A DNA stretch of 64,000 bases from Ditylenchus dipsaci (taxonomy: Eukaryota > Nematoda > Chromadorea > Rhabditida > Anguinidae): positions 1 to 64,000 of the forward strand of contig SADC01001186.1 of NCBI GenBank assembly GCA_004194705.1, written 5' to 3'. Made by a program: the position numbers and the translations under genes. This document shows, in pieces, positions 1 through 11,316 of this stretch. Numbering within the stretch: position 1 is the stretch's first letter; every line of letters starts with the position of its first letter. A model generated the notes under the pieces. That model made no database searches. It was not told the origin of the DNA and saw only the letters and a program-made list of their open reading frames with translations.

Positions 1-8
1 AGGGGATG

Positions 9-170
9 GGACAAAACACCGCAGGGACAAAACACCGCATAGGACAAAACACCGCCGTGCCAAAACACCGCCGGACAAAACACCGCGGGACAAAATACCG
101 CGAGCCAAAACACCGCCATGACAAAACACCGCCGGACAAAACACCGCCTAGGACAAAACACCGCCGTTGT
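9..170 (+). repeat. Left terminal array of element A
   Basis: About ten imperfect 14-16-bp units, each carrying AAAACACCGC or a one-base variant, separated by 3-6 variable bases. It pairs as an inverted repeat with 3509-3665. Confidence 0.9.
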
Positions 171-291
171 TAAAACTACCTATCCTGCTATCTTCATAAG
201 CTTGGATTAACCTTTTTTCTGTAATGTACTTTTTTGTCAGAAATCTGCAAATGGATGATCTATTAAAAACCCTACGCCGCTTTCTCAAACA

Positions 292-2876
292 AAGGCGCGA
301 AGAAGTACGTGCATGAAGGAAGGATGTACGTCAAGAATCGCGATCTCAGAGGTACTAACAGAGGGAAACTTTCGGCAGAGTGCGATCAGCGGGCGATAGG
401 ATGCAAAGGAAGAGCTTGGTTTTACGAAGAAGGTCAGTTCATCAAGTAAGTTATTTTGGTCGTTTTAATTCCTCTTATAATATTTTTGGCTTAAGAATGG
501 TGTCAGAGCATGGATGCGAAGCAAATCCGTCTCACATTGCTGTGACTGCCATAAGAAATGAAGAAAAACGGTTAGCTACAACTACTACAATGGTAATCAT
601 TGAGTCCTTATTTATTTCTTACAAACATTCATTGCAGCGAACAGGAGAAATATTGGCACAGGTCCGGAACAAAGCAAGAACTTCTGGAGTTCAGGGTGAG
701 TTGCCGAGAGCTGAAGCTAGAAAGCGAGGAATTCGAAGAGCCAGAACAGATTCTGAAGACTGTAAGCCTCCTGCTATTCCGACTTCTTTGGAGGTTTTTA
801 TATAAGCGTGAAGTTACTGATTTCATATGTCTATTTCAGAGCGTAATTATCCCCTTCTCGTACCAAGTTTATGAAGCCGTCTACGGGCGTGATCCTGACA
901 AATGGTTGCTAGCAGATTCCGCGTTTGATAAGGCGATCGGAGGAAGGATTTTCGTATTTGGCCGAAAAAGCTACACCCAGTGGATGGCAACAGTCAAAAA
1001 GGTGTTCGTTGATGGGACTTTCCGAATTTCACCTCCTCTGTTTGAACAGGTCCTAACTTATTTACATAATCTATATTATGGAATTTTATTTGCTGCAGGT
1101 TTTTGTGGTGCTTGCCAAAAGAAATGAATACGTCTTTCCCATCGCAACGGCCTTGCTTCCAAACAAAAGGGCTGTCACATATCGAAAATTCTTTCAAATG
1201 GTACATGATGTGTTTCCACAGCTCAACCCTCAAGGAGTCTCATGTGATTATGAACTGGCCATTCAGAATGCAGCTCGCGGAGAATGGGAGGGTGTATCGA
1301 TCGATGGTTGCTACTGGCATCTCTGCTCCAACCTTTACAAGCATCTTGAACAAGAGGGTCTCTCTGCTCAGTACGATAGCGATGCTCAGTTTGCTCATGA
1401 GGTACGTTGATATAATTTTCAGAGTATCTTTTACTTAGTTTTAGTGCCGCAAAATTGTGGCATTAGCATGTGTTCCTATCTCGCACCTTGATGAATGCTT
1501 CACGTCACTGAGATGGAATCTTCCAGCCGTTTTAAGTCCAATTCTAGATTGGTTTGAAAACTACTATCTTGGTAATTGTTATCTCGTTTGAAATACTTCT
1601 ATTCTTTGATTTTCAGGCCCTATGCAGCCTGATGGAGTTCGCAAAACAGCTCGCTTTCCAATAGACTCGTGGAATCTCGTTGAGAGGATTGAAAATGGTG
1701 AAAACAGAACAAACAACTACGCTGGTTAATTTCGTATGGTAAAGATTTGCTTTAAAATCTAAAGATTTTAGAAGCTCATCATCGTAAGGTTGCTTGCGAA
1801 CTGGGGGTTTGTCATCCAAATTTATGGAGATTCATCGATTCAATGAAGGTAATATTTGACTTGATTTGCTTTATGAATCGCTTTGTACGGTTACATGTTA
1901 AGCTTGTCCAACGAGGCGTAGATGAAGCTTACAGTGAAATGGTTCTTGGACATGCACCGCCCGTCAAGCTCAAGAAATACCGAATGGCTGATGAAAGAAT
2001 GCTCGCTTTGGTAAAGAAGGCTGTTAAAGCGTGGAGTGAAATTGTCCCTATGGATTACCTGTCAGGTATTGCCTACAACTTCCGGATGGCGCAGGGTCCT
2101 TATCAGTTTCCGGAAGCGCAAGACGAGGAGGAATTGCTGATAGTCAATGAACGAGTGCCAGAAAACAGTCGGAATCATGCGGAAGGTTAAATTTTGATAT
2201 AGAATTGTGAAATGATTTTTATTTCGTTAAGCATTACTTATGCATGGCTTTTAGTAATTTCACCGCCCTTGAAAAAGCCCCGCCTCGACTCACCTGAAGT
2301 GATGAAAGAGATTGATGTGCCGCTGCCTACCTATCCGTGGAAGGATGAGCCCAGCAAAATCAAGTTGATCAAGGGGACAATAACTGCTTCTACCGGTACA
2401 TCAAAGACCACGGTGGAATTCTAAAATAATCTCATTCATATTATAGGTGCATAGCTTGCTTGGAGTACAAAGACGAGGAGGAGCATGAGCGAGTGCGACG
2501 AGAAATGATGGCATTCCTCCTAGGCAACAAGCATCATTCGTGGATCAAATACTTTGGAGGCGCTGATGGGGTGTATGAATACGCTAGGAAGTTTTCTCAA
2601 CTCGGGGAATGGGCAGCAGCATGCAACTCATCTTGGCCTCCAAGCTCTACAACACTAACTTCATCCTCTATCAACCGGACCAATTGCCTCGCTTCGTACC
2701 ATTCTTCGTCGACAAGGTTGGTTAGCTGAACTTATTTTGTTGGTAATGGTTTATTTGGGTGGATTCAGGACTTTCTTTCCGGTAGCATGGAGCCGCGTGT
2801 GGGATTCATTCGTTTTCAGGGATTTCCAAAAGAGCATTTTGATGTGGCGAAATTTGAGATGAAGGAAATTATTTGA
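292..2876 (+). pseudogene. MULE transposase (FLYWCH finger plus MULE DDE domain), probably decayed
   Basis: Pieces of one transposase in several frames, joined by short introns. About 292-445 encodes a FLYWCH-like finger (AECDQRAIGCKGRAW). About 840-1049 and 1100-1400 form the MULE catalytic core: VFVDGTFRISPP supplies the first Asp, SCDYELAIQNA the second acidic block, and GCYWHLCSNLYKHL the Cys-His signature. An intron of ~50 nt (about 1050-1099) joins them. About 1445-1610 (DECFTSLRWNLPAVLSP) and 1616-1720 continue the domain. About 1868-2187 encodes the C-terminal region (YRMADERMLALVKKAVKAW). Downstream are segments reading PPLKKPRLDSPEV (~2263-2424) and RVGFIRFQGFPKEHFDV (~2790-2876), both shared with element C. 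Stops and frame changes suggest loss of function, though some gaps may be unrecognised introns. Confidence 0.75.
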
Positions 2877-3058
2877 GTGTTATAGTGCTAACCTTTGTTT
2901 GTCCTTTGAGTTGTTGTTATGAGCTTGTTTCAATAAAGTTGGTGGTTGTTACGACTCATTACGACTCATTGCATGGCGATGGAAAAATTGTACTCTTCAT
3001 TAAAGAGTCTTTAAAGAGTCTTTAAAATTGTTCACAAATTTTTATTTTTTTGAAATTA

Positions 3059-3215
3059 TAGTACTTTATCCTCGTCCTCGTACTCGTACTTCTTAATTTT
3101 TAGGTTCGTACTCGTACTCGTACTCGTACCTCTATTTTTCAGCTGCTCGTACTTCGTACTCGTAGTACGAGTACGGTACAAGTACGAGTACGAGTACGAA
3201 ATACGAGTACGAGTT
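3059..3215. repeat. GTACTC/GAGTAC palindromic array inside element A
   Basis: Runs of the hexamer GTACTC give way at about 3165 to its complement GAGTAC, so the tract can fold into a long hairpin. The same hexamer recurs at 55340-55520 within another fold-back. Confidence 0.8.
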
Positions 3216-3508
3216 CCAACACTGATTGAGCGGAGAAAAATTACTCTTTGACTAAAATTGATATTTGCGGCTAGATATTTGCAGATAACGATGAAGATAC
3301 GGTCCAATACCCAAATAGCAAAGTAAAACTAGTTTGCAAACATGGTCTAGTCAAACAGTAATAGAATCAGGGTTTCGAACATCCTGAGGTAAGACAAAAG
3401 TGCCAGAAAACAAAAAAAAGACAGAGATAGAACTCCTCTTTCACTGAGATTAAGATCTCCACGACATCCCACATGAATCTCCACCCATAACTGGAAAAAT
3501 GAAATTCG

Positions 3509-3665
3509 GCGGTGTTTTGTCCTAGGCGGTGTTTTGTCCGGCGGTGTTTTGTCATGGCGGTGTTTTGGCTCGCGGTATTTTGTCCCGCGGTGTTTTGTCC
3601 GGCGGTGTTTTGGTACGGCGGTGTTTTGTCCTAGGCGGTGTTTTGTCCCTGCGGTGTTTTGTCCT
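3509..3665 (-). repeat. Right terminal array of element A
   Basis: Reverse complement of the left array at 9-170, with matching unit order and variants. Confidence 0.9.
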
Positions 3666-4169
3666 AGACCCAAAAGAACCAATCTTTTCAACTCGAGACA
3701 ACAGACATTCAAATATGTTAAGATCGAACTTGCTTTTAGAAGTAAGATCAAAAATTTATCTATGGTATAGAATCACCCCCTCCCTTCGGGAGCGCAGCGG
3801 GCTTGATTCAATAGCACTCACTTACCTTAGACATGATTCCGAGAAGTACTCTTGACCATAAAATGCATATACAGTCTCTTTTTGCACGGCTCATGTCGAA
3901 AACTATGGTAAGACAAGTGAAACGGTTCGAAGTTAACTTTTCTAATGGTTTGCCATAAAAGTGGCCTCTTTTATCCCCTTACACTCCAATAATCCCCAAT
4001 TTCCTTTAAAAATGTTAAATGTCGCGAAATTAAAAAATAGGGGGGGGATTCTATACAGTTACCAAAAATTTCTCTGTGAAATTGTGACCCTCTGCTACAG
4101 GTTTGAACGCAATAAATAGCCCTGATCACCTTCTGCGTTTTGACATATTACACAACTAAGTAGTTTAAT
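3666..4169. other. No gene seen; partial R1 repeat
   Basis: About 3770-3890 is a truncated copy of the R1 palindromic repeat (ACTTACCTTAGACATGATTC core). The rest shows no coding signal. Confidence 0.5.
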
Positions 4170-4791
4170 AATTTAGAGCCATATTTTGTCGACAACTCAG
4201 TGTTGCGATCCGGACAGACTTGTGCAGAATTAAAAGTTGGATTAGCATTAAAAATATCAAAATTTCTGAATTCTCCAAAATGCCCTAAAAATCGAAATTA
4301 AATAGAAAACTAGTCAATCTTTTTTCGATGATTTTCTCCCTTTTCCATTACTTTTAGGGAATACTTTGAAAGAATTTTAAATTCTAATGTTGATGATGCT
4401 AATTCATCTTTTAATTCTGCACAAGTTTGTCCAAGATCGCAAGACTGAGTTGTCGACAAATATGGCTCTAAAATCACATTCAAAAACAAAAAAACTAGGG
4501 TTAATCCATTTGTGTCGAGACTATCTCCTTAAAGCCTAGTGTCAATGACTGAGAGGGAATTCCATGTTTTTTAACGCGGGAAGGGCTGTGAACTTTTTTT
4601 GTTCATAAATTTTTTTCTTTTGGTCACATTTTGTAGCTAAGATTTAGGGTTACCCATAAAAAATTTTCCAGCCACAAATCTCTGAAAAAACTTTGATAAA
4701 AATGCGTTTCCTCTCACTCTGCCTTTCAGTCATTAAAGTGAATGGCAGAGTGAAAAGCAGAGTGAGAAGAAACGTATTTTATCAAAGTTTT

Positions 4792-5531
4792 GGCGCTACT
4801 GTAATATAACCGCCCCCCCCCAAAAATCGACTACTGTCATATACCCCCCCCCCCAAAACCGACTTTTTTAGGGATGGTCAAAAACCATTTTTACACAATA
4901 ATTTCGCCATAAAAGGACCAGAAAAGCAATTTAAATGGGATTGCGGGCTGTATTGGGAGGGGAAGGGAATAATACAGGGGCCACTTCTCGAGATGGTTGG
5001 GATCCTTAGAGTACTAATTCTCTAAGCGTCTAAGGGTACTTTCAAACCCAGGAAATGCTCTTCGGCGAAAAATAAAGATGTTGAACATAGCTTTGAATAC
5101 TGGGGCTTACCGCATAAATAACTCTGGTATGCATGTTTTTTCATGCATCCAGAGTCGCTTTCGAGTGATTTGTGTCTAAGGTATGTGGGTGTGCGCATCT
5201 CAACTCCAAGCCCCTGCGCCCCCGAAGGGGGCGCAGGGGGCTTGAGAGTTAGAGATGCGCGCACGCACTTACCTTAGACATGATTCCGAGAAGTACACTT
5301 GATCATAAAATGCATATAGAGTCTATTTTTGCTGCGGCCCGAGTTGAAAAACATGGTAAAGAAGCTAAAAAAAGTGGCCCCTGTATTATTCCCTTTCCCT
5401 CCCAATACAGCCCATAATCTTTTTTAAACTGCTTTTCTGGTCCTTTTATGGCAAAATTATTACATAAAAATGGTTTTTAGACACTCCCAAAAAAGTCGGT
5501 TTTGGGGGGGGGGGTATATGACAGTAGCGTC
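4792..5531. mobile_element. G-tract-ended fold-back element, copy 1
   Basis: Begins GGCGCTACTGT followed by C-runs and ends with G-runs, then ACAGTAGCGTC. Arms of ~160 bp (ATTATTCCCTTTCCCTCCC and complement) flank an R1 repeat copy (~5100-5345). The flanks share AAGTTTT, a probable 7-8-bp target duplication. It is inserted inside the palindrome 4170-6110. Confidence 0.7.
5100..5345. repeat. R1 palindromic repeat copy
   Basis: Contains the unit CTCTGGTATGCAT, then GTGTGCGCATCTCAACTCC, a GC-rich palindrome (GCGCCCCCGAAGGGGGCGC), then GATGCGCGCACGCACTTACC and TTAGACATGATTCCGAGAAG. Other copies are at 7835-8090, 9950-10115, 28000-28160, 37077-37145, 41380-41610 and 62810-63050. Confidence 0.75.
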
Positions 5532-6229
5532 AAGTTTTTTCAGAGATTTGTGGCTGGAAAATTTTTTATTGGGCAGCCCTAAATTTTAGCTACAAAAATG
5601 TGACCGAAAAAAATTAACGAACAAAAAAAGTTTACAGCCCTTCCCGCGTTAAAAAACATGGAATTTACTCTCAGTCATTGGACACTAGACACATTGGACA
5701 CTTGGATACTAGGCTTGAAGGGAGGGTAAAAGCTGTTAAGGAAATAGTCTCAACACGAAAGGATTTATCAAGTTTTTTGTTTTTTAAATGTGGTTTTTTG
5801 AGCCATATTTTTTTGACAACTCAGTGCTGCGATGTCAAACAAACTTGTGCATAACTAAAAGTTGCATCAGTATCCTCAATATCAGAATTTTTGAATTCCT
5901 TCAAAAAATGTGCTAAAAATTGAAATATAATAGAAAGCTGATCAACTTTTTTTCAGGGGTTTTTCTTCCCCTTTCATCTCAATTTTTAGAGTATTTTTTG
6001 AAAAGATTCAGAAATTCTGATATTGATGATGCTACTACATCTTTTAATTCTATGCAAGTTTTTCTGACATCACAACAGCGAGTTGTCTACAAAGTTTGGC
6101 TCTAAAAACCACATTTAAAAGAAACAAAAGTCACATAAATCCTTTCGTGTCGAGACTACTTCCTTAACAGCTTTCACCCCTCCTTTAAGAGACATAATCT
6201 GTAATTTTGAAGATTTTTTGGCGCTAGTA

Positions 6230-6457
6230 TAGAATACCCTCCCCCCCCAAATCAGACCATTTAAAATTGCTGTAACTACCCTTGCATACAACAAGTTTAG
6301 GCTTAGCCCTTAGGCTTGAGGGTAGGCCAGCGTACGGAAGTTGTGACTAATAAAGAGTTTACGCATATTTTCCGGGTCTGGGACATAAATTTGGGCAGTC
6401 TTTAGTTAAGTTTTAGAAGGAAACATTGGGGGGGGGGGGGTATTCTGTACTAGGGTC
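6230..6457. mobile_element. G-tract MITE, copy 2
   Basis: 228-bp element with GGCGCTAGTATAGAATA plus a C-run at the left and a G-run plus TATTCTGTACTAGGGTC at the right. The flanking octamers GATTTTTT and GGTTTTTT match 7 of 8. The interior is almost identical to 13345-13582. Confidence 0.8.
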
Positions 6458-7834
6458 GGTTTTTTATATGAATGTGGTCCCGTGTTTTTTTCGACTTTTT
6501 TTCTACCGTGCATGTTACATATCAAACGACCCCAAATTTAATGCCAAGCAATATCTTCTCAGATGCCAACACCGATTTATGCTGAAAATTTTGAGTTATC
6601 GCCTTTTATAGTGAAGTAGTTTCAGTTTTACTACACTTATTTTTTATCTACACCAAAAAACTGCACCTGATAGCATCAAAAGGGTGCGCAATATAAAATG
6701 CAGCTCGGGGTATCTGGGCCTCTGAAATTGGGCCAAAATCCGTCAAACAGCTAGCCAATTAGAGAAATTCTCTCTCTGCAAGTTGATTGGTGTAAAGCAG
6801 GGCCTAATGGGTATTGCATTACTTGTTTAAATTTTCGAGCAGCTTGTTCATATCGCATACATTCATCCGCCCACTCTTTTCTTTGTCTCCATATCCAAAA
6901 ATGGGCTTCGCAGAGCATCTGTGCACCCTCGTCCTATTCACAAAATGAGTGACACGGGGGGGGGGGCAGTGCACAGGGCACACAAGCTTGTTGATGCAAG
7001 GGGAAATTAAATTAGAAGAAAATATTTCCTTGCACTTTTTCCGCCTCCCTCTTTTATTTTCTCCACACACCCAAGAGCAAAAATAATAGTGGAGCAGGGT
7101 TGAAACTGAAGAATACAATTCCGCTTCTTTTAGATGTGTCGACCTCCAATTTTTTTTTTGTAAAATTTTATTTTTAATGTTTTCAAGAAAGTTGGCAATG
7201 CTCTAGTTGACTTCTGGTTGGCTGGTGGTGGTTGACAAACAAGTATGCTAATTATTGCCGAACAGCTGCTTAGGTGTGGTTGCTGGCTGCTAAGTGGCGG
7301 CTGCTGCTGCTACTTTAATTTTGGGTAGTGCAAATAAGTGTTGGTTTCAGTCAGCTGGCTAATTCACCGGCACCTTCACTTATTTATCAAAAACCGCCTT
7401 TGTTTTGGTTGTGAAATAGAAAATTTGGTCTGAAAATATTTAAAATATTCTGTAGATTTGGTGTGTTAGGGTGGGAATCCAACATGCTTCTGAGCAAGTA
7501 CTGCGGCTCTAACGGAGTACACACCCTTAAAAAAACCTAAAACTTGATTTAATGGCTCGTCTTGCGACCTGGAGTTACTCTGACTCAAACTACGGGCTTT
7601 TGAACGCGTCATAAAAAGGGGCTCTAGGTGATTTCCCCTCGGTAAATGTCCCCTCCGAATTGTCTTGATATGATTATTTTTATTCAAAAGAAATTTTATT
7701 TATCCAGTTACCATATCTCTTAATATCGATGACACCTGGCTGTTTGGATGCCCATACCGTATTCACTTTAACCGATTGAGTTATTAATCGACCCTTTCTA
7801 AAAAAAACGGAAACTCATTGGATAAAAAGTTTCT
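6458..7834. other. No gene seen
   Basis: Includes a G-run (6956-6966) and a GCTGCTGCTGCT stretch near 7300. The short ORFs show no recognisable domain and no repeat arms were found. Confidence 0.4.
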
Positions 7835-8090
7835 CTCATCTTTTGGTCACTAAAACTTGGCAAAAAAAGCCTCCTTATGCATATGCGATCATGAGCTTTG
7901 CTCGGAATCCTGTTTGAGGAGAGTGAGTGCACGCATCTCTAACCCTTCAAGCTCCTGATTTTTTGAGAGGCTTGGAGTTGAGATGCGCACACCCACATAT
8001 CTTAGACACAAATCACTCGAAAGTAACTCTGGGTGCATAAAAAAGCACGCGCACCTAAGTTTATTTATGCGGTAGGCTTCATTCAACGAA
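7835..8090. repeat. R1 palindromic repeat copy
   Basis: Contains TCTTAGACACAAATCACTCG, TGAGATGCGCACACCCACAT and TTTATGCGGTAGGC, in the same order as the other R1 copies but with a reduced GC-rich centre. Confidence 0.65.
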
Positions 8091-8224
8091 TCTATACTCC
8101 AACCCCATTTTTAGCGTATCTGGGTAAAGAAGTGAGCAATTACAGAAAATAAAGTTATTTTAGAATAAAAATAATATGTCAAGACAAATTTGGTAGGGAA
8201 ATTCACTGTCGTCTTATAACAGGG

Positions 8225-8463
8225 GGCTTTAAAGGACCACCCTCAAGGTGGTCTGGTGGTTCCCCCGCCAATTCAAATTTTTTCTGATCATTGATCTTCT
8301 GTTTGGATTTTTTACTTGGTTTCTATCAAAACAAGGCCTAAGATTTAATTTTAGGTTTAGTTTCGTTAGAAACTCAATAAAAAAGTTTGTACATAAATAA
8401 AACGATAAGAAAAAAATTGAATTGGCGGGGGACCACCAGACCACCGTGAGCATGGTCCTTAAA
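8225..8463. repeat. Fold-back MITE of the AACAAAACTAGGCCT family (divergent)
   Basis: The ends TTAAAGGACCACC and complement, plus AATTCAAATTTTTTCTGATC, pair around a central palindrome carrying the TTTCTAACAAAAC motif shared with the copies at 9643, 15372 and 54954. Confidence 0.7.
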
Positions 8464-9642
8464 ACGCGGGGGGTTAAAAGGCTTTAAAACGCTCGAAAAA
8501 GTCCGTTTTGAGTTTCAGGAAAAATTTCGTGGTAAAATTTAAAACTCATCCAGTTTGATTAAAAAACCGAGTTCCGGTCCTCAGACTACTTTTAAAAACT
8601 AAGCAAAAAACTTGCAAAAAATATTTACGAGGTCATTTTATTCACAAATCCTATATTTTTAAAGTTGTTGTTTATAGACTAAATTCCTGTGTCCCAACTT
8701 TTAGTATGTATAAATTAAATATTTATTATATAGGAATGAAATGGGGTGGCTTTCGAGAAATGACTCCTTAGGGAGTTGTTCTAGGGGCTTGTGTTCCTGC
8801 TGTTTTCTTATTCTCTCCCTTAATTTCATTCAATTGTAATGAAGAATGCTTGCAACTTAAGTTTTTTTTCTTTTCAACAAGAAGGTGCAACAACAGAGGA
8901 GGGGTAATTGCATTTGTCTAAAAAGTTTTCAGACTACACAAGCAACTGAGCCCTTGTATCCTTCCATTGGTGTTTGGGTGATTATTTGTATATTATTGGT
9001 TACATAACTTTGAAAATGTAGGAAAATAACACCTTTTAAAGGCTTGAATGGGCCTGGTTAAGATCCTATTTTGTTTGAAGAGTCTTCAAGTCATGTGCCT
9101 TTTTGGCGTTTTCTTTCGGAAAAGATTGTTCGCTCCTTTGCTTGAGGCTGAGAATTTCGCTGGAGGGAGTTTTCAATCCATCCGAAGGCAATGTATTACC
9201 ATAAATTATAGGCTTTTTTCAATGGTGACCTCTTGCAGAAAAATGTGAGAAGCAAAAGATTAGTTCCTTTTTAAATTTAAAATGTGTTTTAAGCTTTTTA
9301 CTTTATGTGTTCGCAGGTTTCAGAATGAATAAATTGATAAAAATTGGCTAAAGGTACTGAATTCAGCTAAAAAATCCTTCTTTTTCTCTCTCACATATCG
9401 AATTTAATCAGGTAGTTAGATGACCCTGCAGTCATCCTACATTTTTTATTATCAAAAATTTTTGTTTCAGAGTTCAAATATTCTGATTATGTAAGCTTTC
9501 AAAGTAGTATTATCTTTTTTAACCCTGATATTTTTGCTCAACTTGTTTTGGCTCTAATCTACTTTAGGCGTCCATAGTCGCTTTAGGCGTGCAAAAAAAT
9601 GGGGCGTCCAAGAAAAAAATTTAATGAAAAAAGCATGTTATT
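8464..9642. other. No gene seen
   Basis: AT-rich sequence with only short unremarkable ORFs. No repeat arms or domains were recognised. Confidence 0.4.
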
Positions 9643-9878
9643 AAAGGGCCTGACCTCTTCCTACTCGGTGGTCCCCGCCAATTCAAAAATTTTCTCTTGA
9701 TCATTGGACTTCTGTACGGATTTTTCCGCTAGGTTTCTAACAAAACTAAGCCTAAAATTTGATTTCAGGCCTAGTTTTGTTAGAAACGTGGCGGAAAAAT
9801 CCGTACAGAAGTCCAATGATCGAGGGAAAATTTTTGAATTGGCGGGGACCACCGAGTAGGAAGAGGTCAGGCCCTTTA
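9643..9878. mobile_element. Fold-back MITE, GGCCTGACCTC subfamily, copy 1
   Basis: Nearly perfect palindrome of ~236 bp. Ends are TTAAAGGGCCTGACCTCTTC and its complement; the centre carries GTTTCTAACAAAACTAAGCC and its complement. Copies 2 and 3 are at 15372-15609 and 54954-55192. Confidence 0.85.
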
Positions 9879-9949
9879 ATATATATCAATAACAGTTTGA
9901 AATAATAACAGAGGCACTACAAAAAGGTATTCTACCCCGTTTTAGCCAC

Positions 9950-10115
9950 TGGAGCTAGGCAAAAAAAGTCTCTATATGCGTTTTTTGATCGAGAATACTT
10001 CTCGGAATCATGTCTAAGGTAAGTGAGTGCGCGCATCTCTAACTCTAAAGCCCACTGCGCCCCCTTCGGGCGCGCAGGGGCTTGGGGGCTTGACGTTGAG
10101 ATGCTTCTTTCATTT
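9950..10115. repeat. R1 palindromic repeat copy
   Basis: TTGATCGAGAATACTTCTCG, ATCATGTCTAAGGTAAGTGA and the GC-rich palindrome GCCCCCTTCGGGCGC are present. The copy runs in the orientation opposite to 5100-5345. Confidence 0.65.
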
Positions 10116-10812
10116 TTATTTCAAAAAAATGTGGCCGTCCTAATTTAACCGACTTTTTTGAAAATTTTTGTGTAAAATCAGGACGGCCCTATTTTTTTAA
10201 ATGAAATTAAAGAAAACTTGGACGGTCGCCCGAAAATTAAGTATAAAAATAAAAGCTGATTATATGTTGTAAAATAAAAGAAGCTGTCCATAATGAAAAA
10301 TATGGTTAAAACGCAGGACGGCGATTAAAAAAATTAGGAAGACGAAGGACGGCGCGGTCACTATGGTCATGATATGTGCCGTGGAAATTTGAATTTTCAG
10401 AAATTTTGAAATTATTTCTTAAAACATGACTATCAGACGTGAAATCAAAAAGTAACATAAGGTCATAATAATCAGATTTGGCACTTGACGAACAAAACAC
10501 CGAAAATTAGAGCACTGAAATATCCAAAATAGGCGTTTTCCGGGGTTTTCCGGCTTTCTTTGACCTACGACTCAAATTTTTTGTCGCTGTCCGCCAACAA
10601 AACTCCGGCTAGACTATACAAATCGACTATGCTCTACAATATGGCTCTAACAGAATTCGCGAATTTGATCGTACAGTTCGGGCGGTTTCCTTGTTAGCTA
10701 TGTTCTCTGGGCAAAATAAAACGATTCAAGCAAAAAAAACACAAGGGATACCAAGCCGAAAAATGCACAGGCTTCTAGTATAGAGCCAAATTTTTTTGGC
10801 GCAAAAAATAAA

Positions 10813-11316
10813 ATAGGGTTGTGGAATTCTCCGGAGAAATAGAAATCGGAGAATTCTCCGGTTTTTCGAAGAATTCTCCAGAATTCTCCAAAAAACCGGA
10901 TAAATAAGAACTGAATCGCAATTTTCAGGAAAAACTTGAAATAAATAGCGAATTGGCGTTTCCAGTACAGTTAAACCTCAATATAGAAGCCTAGGGGACC
11001 ACTGAATTGGAGGGCCACTGTATTAAAACTATAAAAAGTACAGTTGACTGTACAACCTTAGTTAAATACGCAAACGTAATAAATTACCGATTTTTGGTAA
11101 TTTATACGGGTTGTGGTAAGTTACCGGTGAGTTATTATTCATCATCATTAGTAAGTTACCGTGGTAATGTGAGTTACTGTGGTGACTTACCGTCTCATAA
11201 CCCTCCAACTAAATGAGCTCTTTCACATTTTCTATTTCTCCGTTTTTTGTTTAGTCGGAGAAATAGGCGGAGAATTCCAGAAAATTCTCTGGAGAATTCT
11301 CCATTCCACAATTCTA
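10813..11316. mobile_element. Repeat-armed element with GGAGAATTCTCC arms
   Basis: Starts GTTGTGGAATTCTCC and ends GGAGAATTCTCCATTCCACAA. Both arms consist of the palindromic dodecamer GGAGAATTCTCC and variants. The interior contains a pogo-like MITE remnant (~10970-11050). No coding region is seen. Confidence 0.65.

Larger units (their letters stand above)
1..3665 (+). mobile_element. MULE DNA transposon with tandem-repeat terminal inverted repeats (element A)
   Basis: A Mutator-like element. Its ends are near-perfect inverted copies of one another: positions ~9-170 are an array of AAAACACCGC-centred ~15-bp units, and 3509-3665 is the reverse complement with the same unit order and the same private variants (for example an AAAATACCGC unit). 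Between them lies a fragmented, intron-containing MULE transposase with an N-terminal FLYWCH-like finger. A GTACTC/GAGTAC palindromic array sits near the 3' end. The left flank is cut by the window edge, so the target duplication cannot be checked. Element C at 32.7-36.4 kb shares its C-terminal coding region and 3' tail but has different terminal repeats. Confidence 0.85.
4170..6110. repeat. Large palindromic element, interrupted by a G-tract element
   Basis: The left arm (4170-4735) and right arm (4736-4791 plus 5532-6110) are inverted copies. The TCGACAACTCAGTGTTGCGAT block near 4190 recurs near 5815, and its complement appears near 4430 and 6070. The block containing ATTCCATGTTTTTTAACGCG (4560) has its complement at 5650. 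The centre is a hairpin around 4740. Each outer ~300-bp block is itself a fold-back. No coding region is seen. A separate element (4792-5531) splits the right arm. Confidence 0.7.

Noticed and set aside
380..805. 141-residue ORF read straight through MULE element A
   Set aside because: It crosses what look like introns of the transposase. Only the FLYWCH-like part near its start is credible.
3529..3855. Cys/Val/Leu-rich ORFs across the terminal array
   Set aside because: They translate the CGGTGTTTTGTCC tandem repeat and have no protein-like composition or start context.
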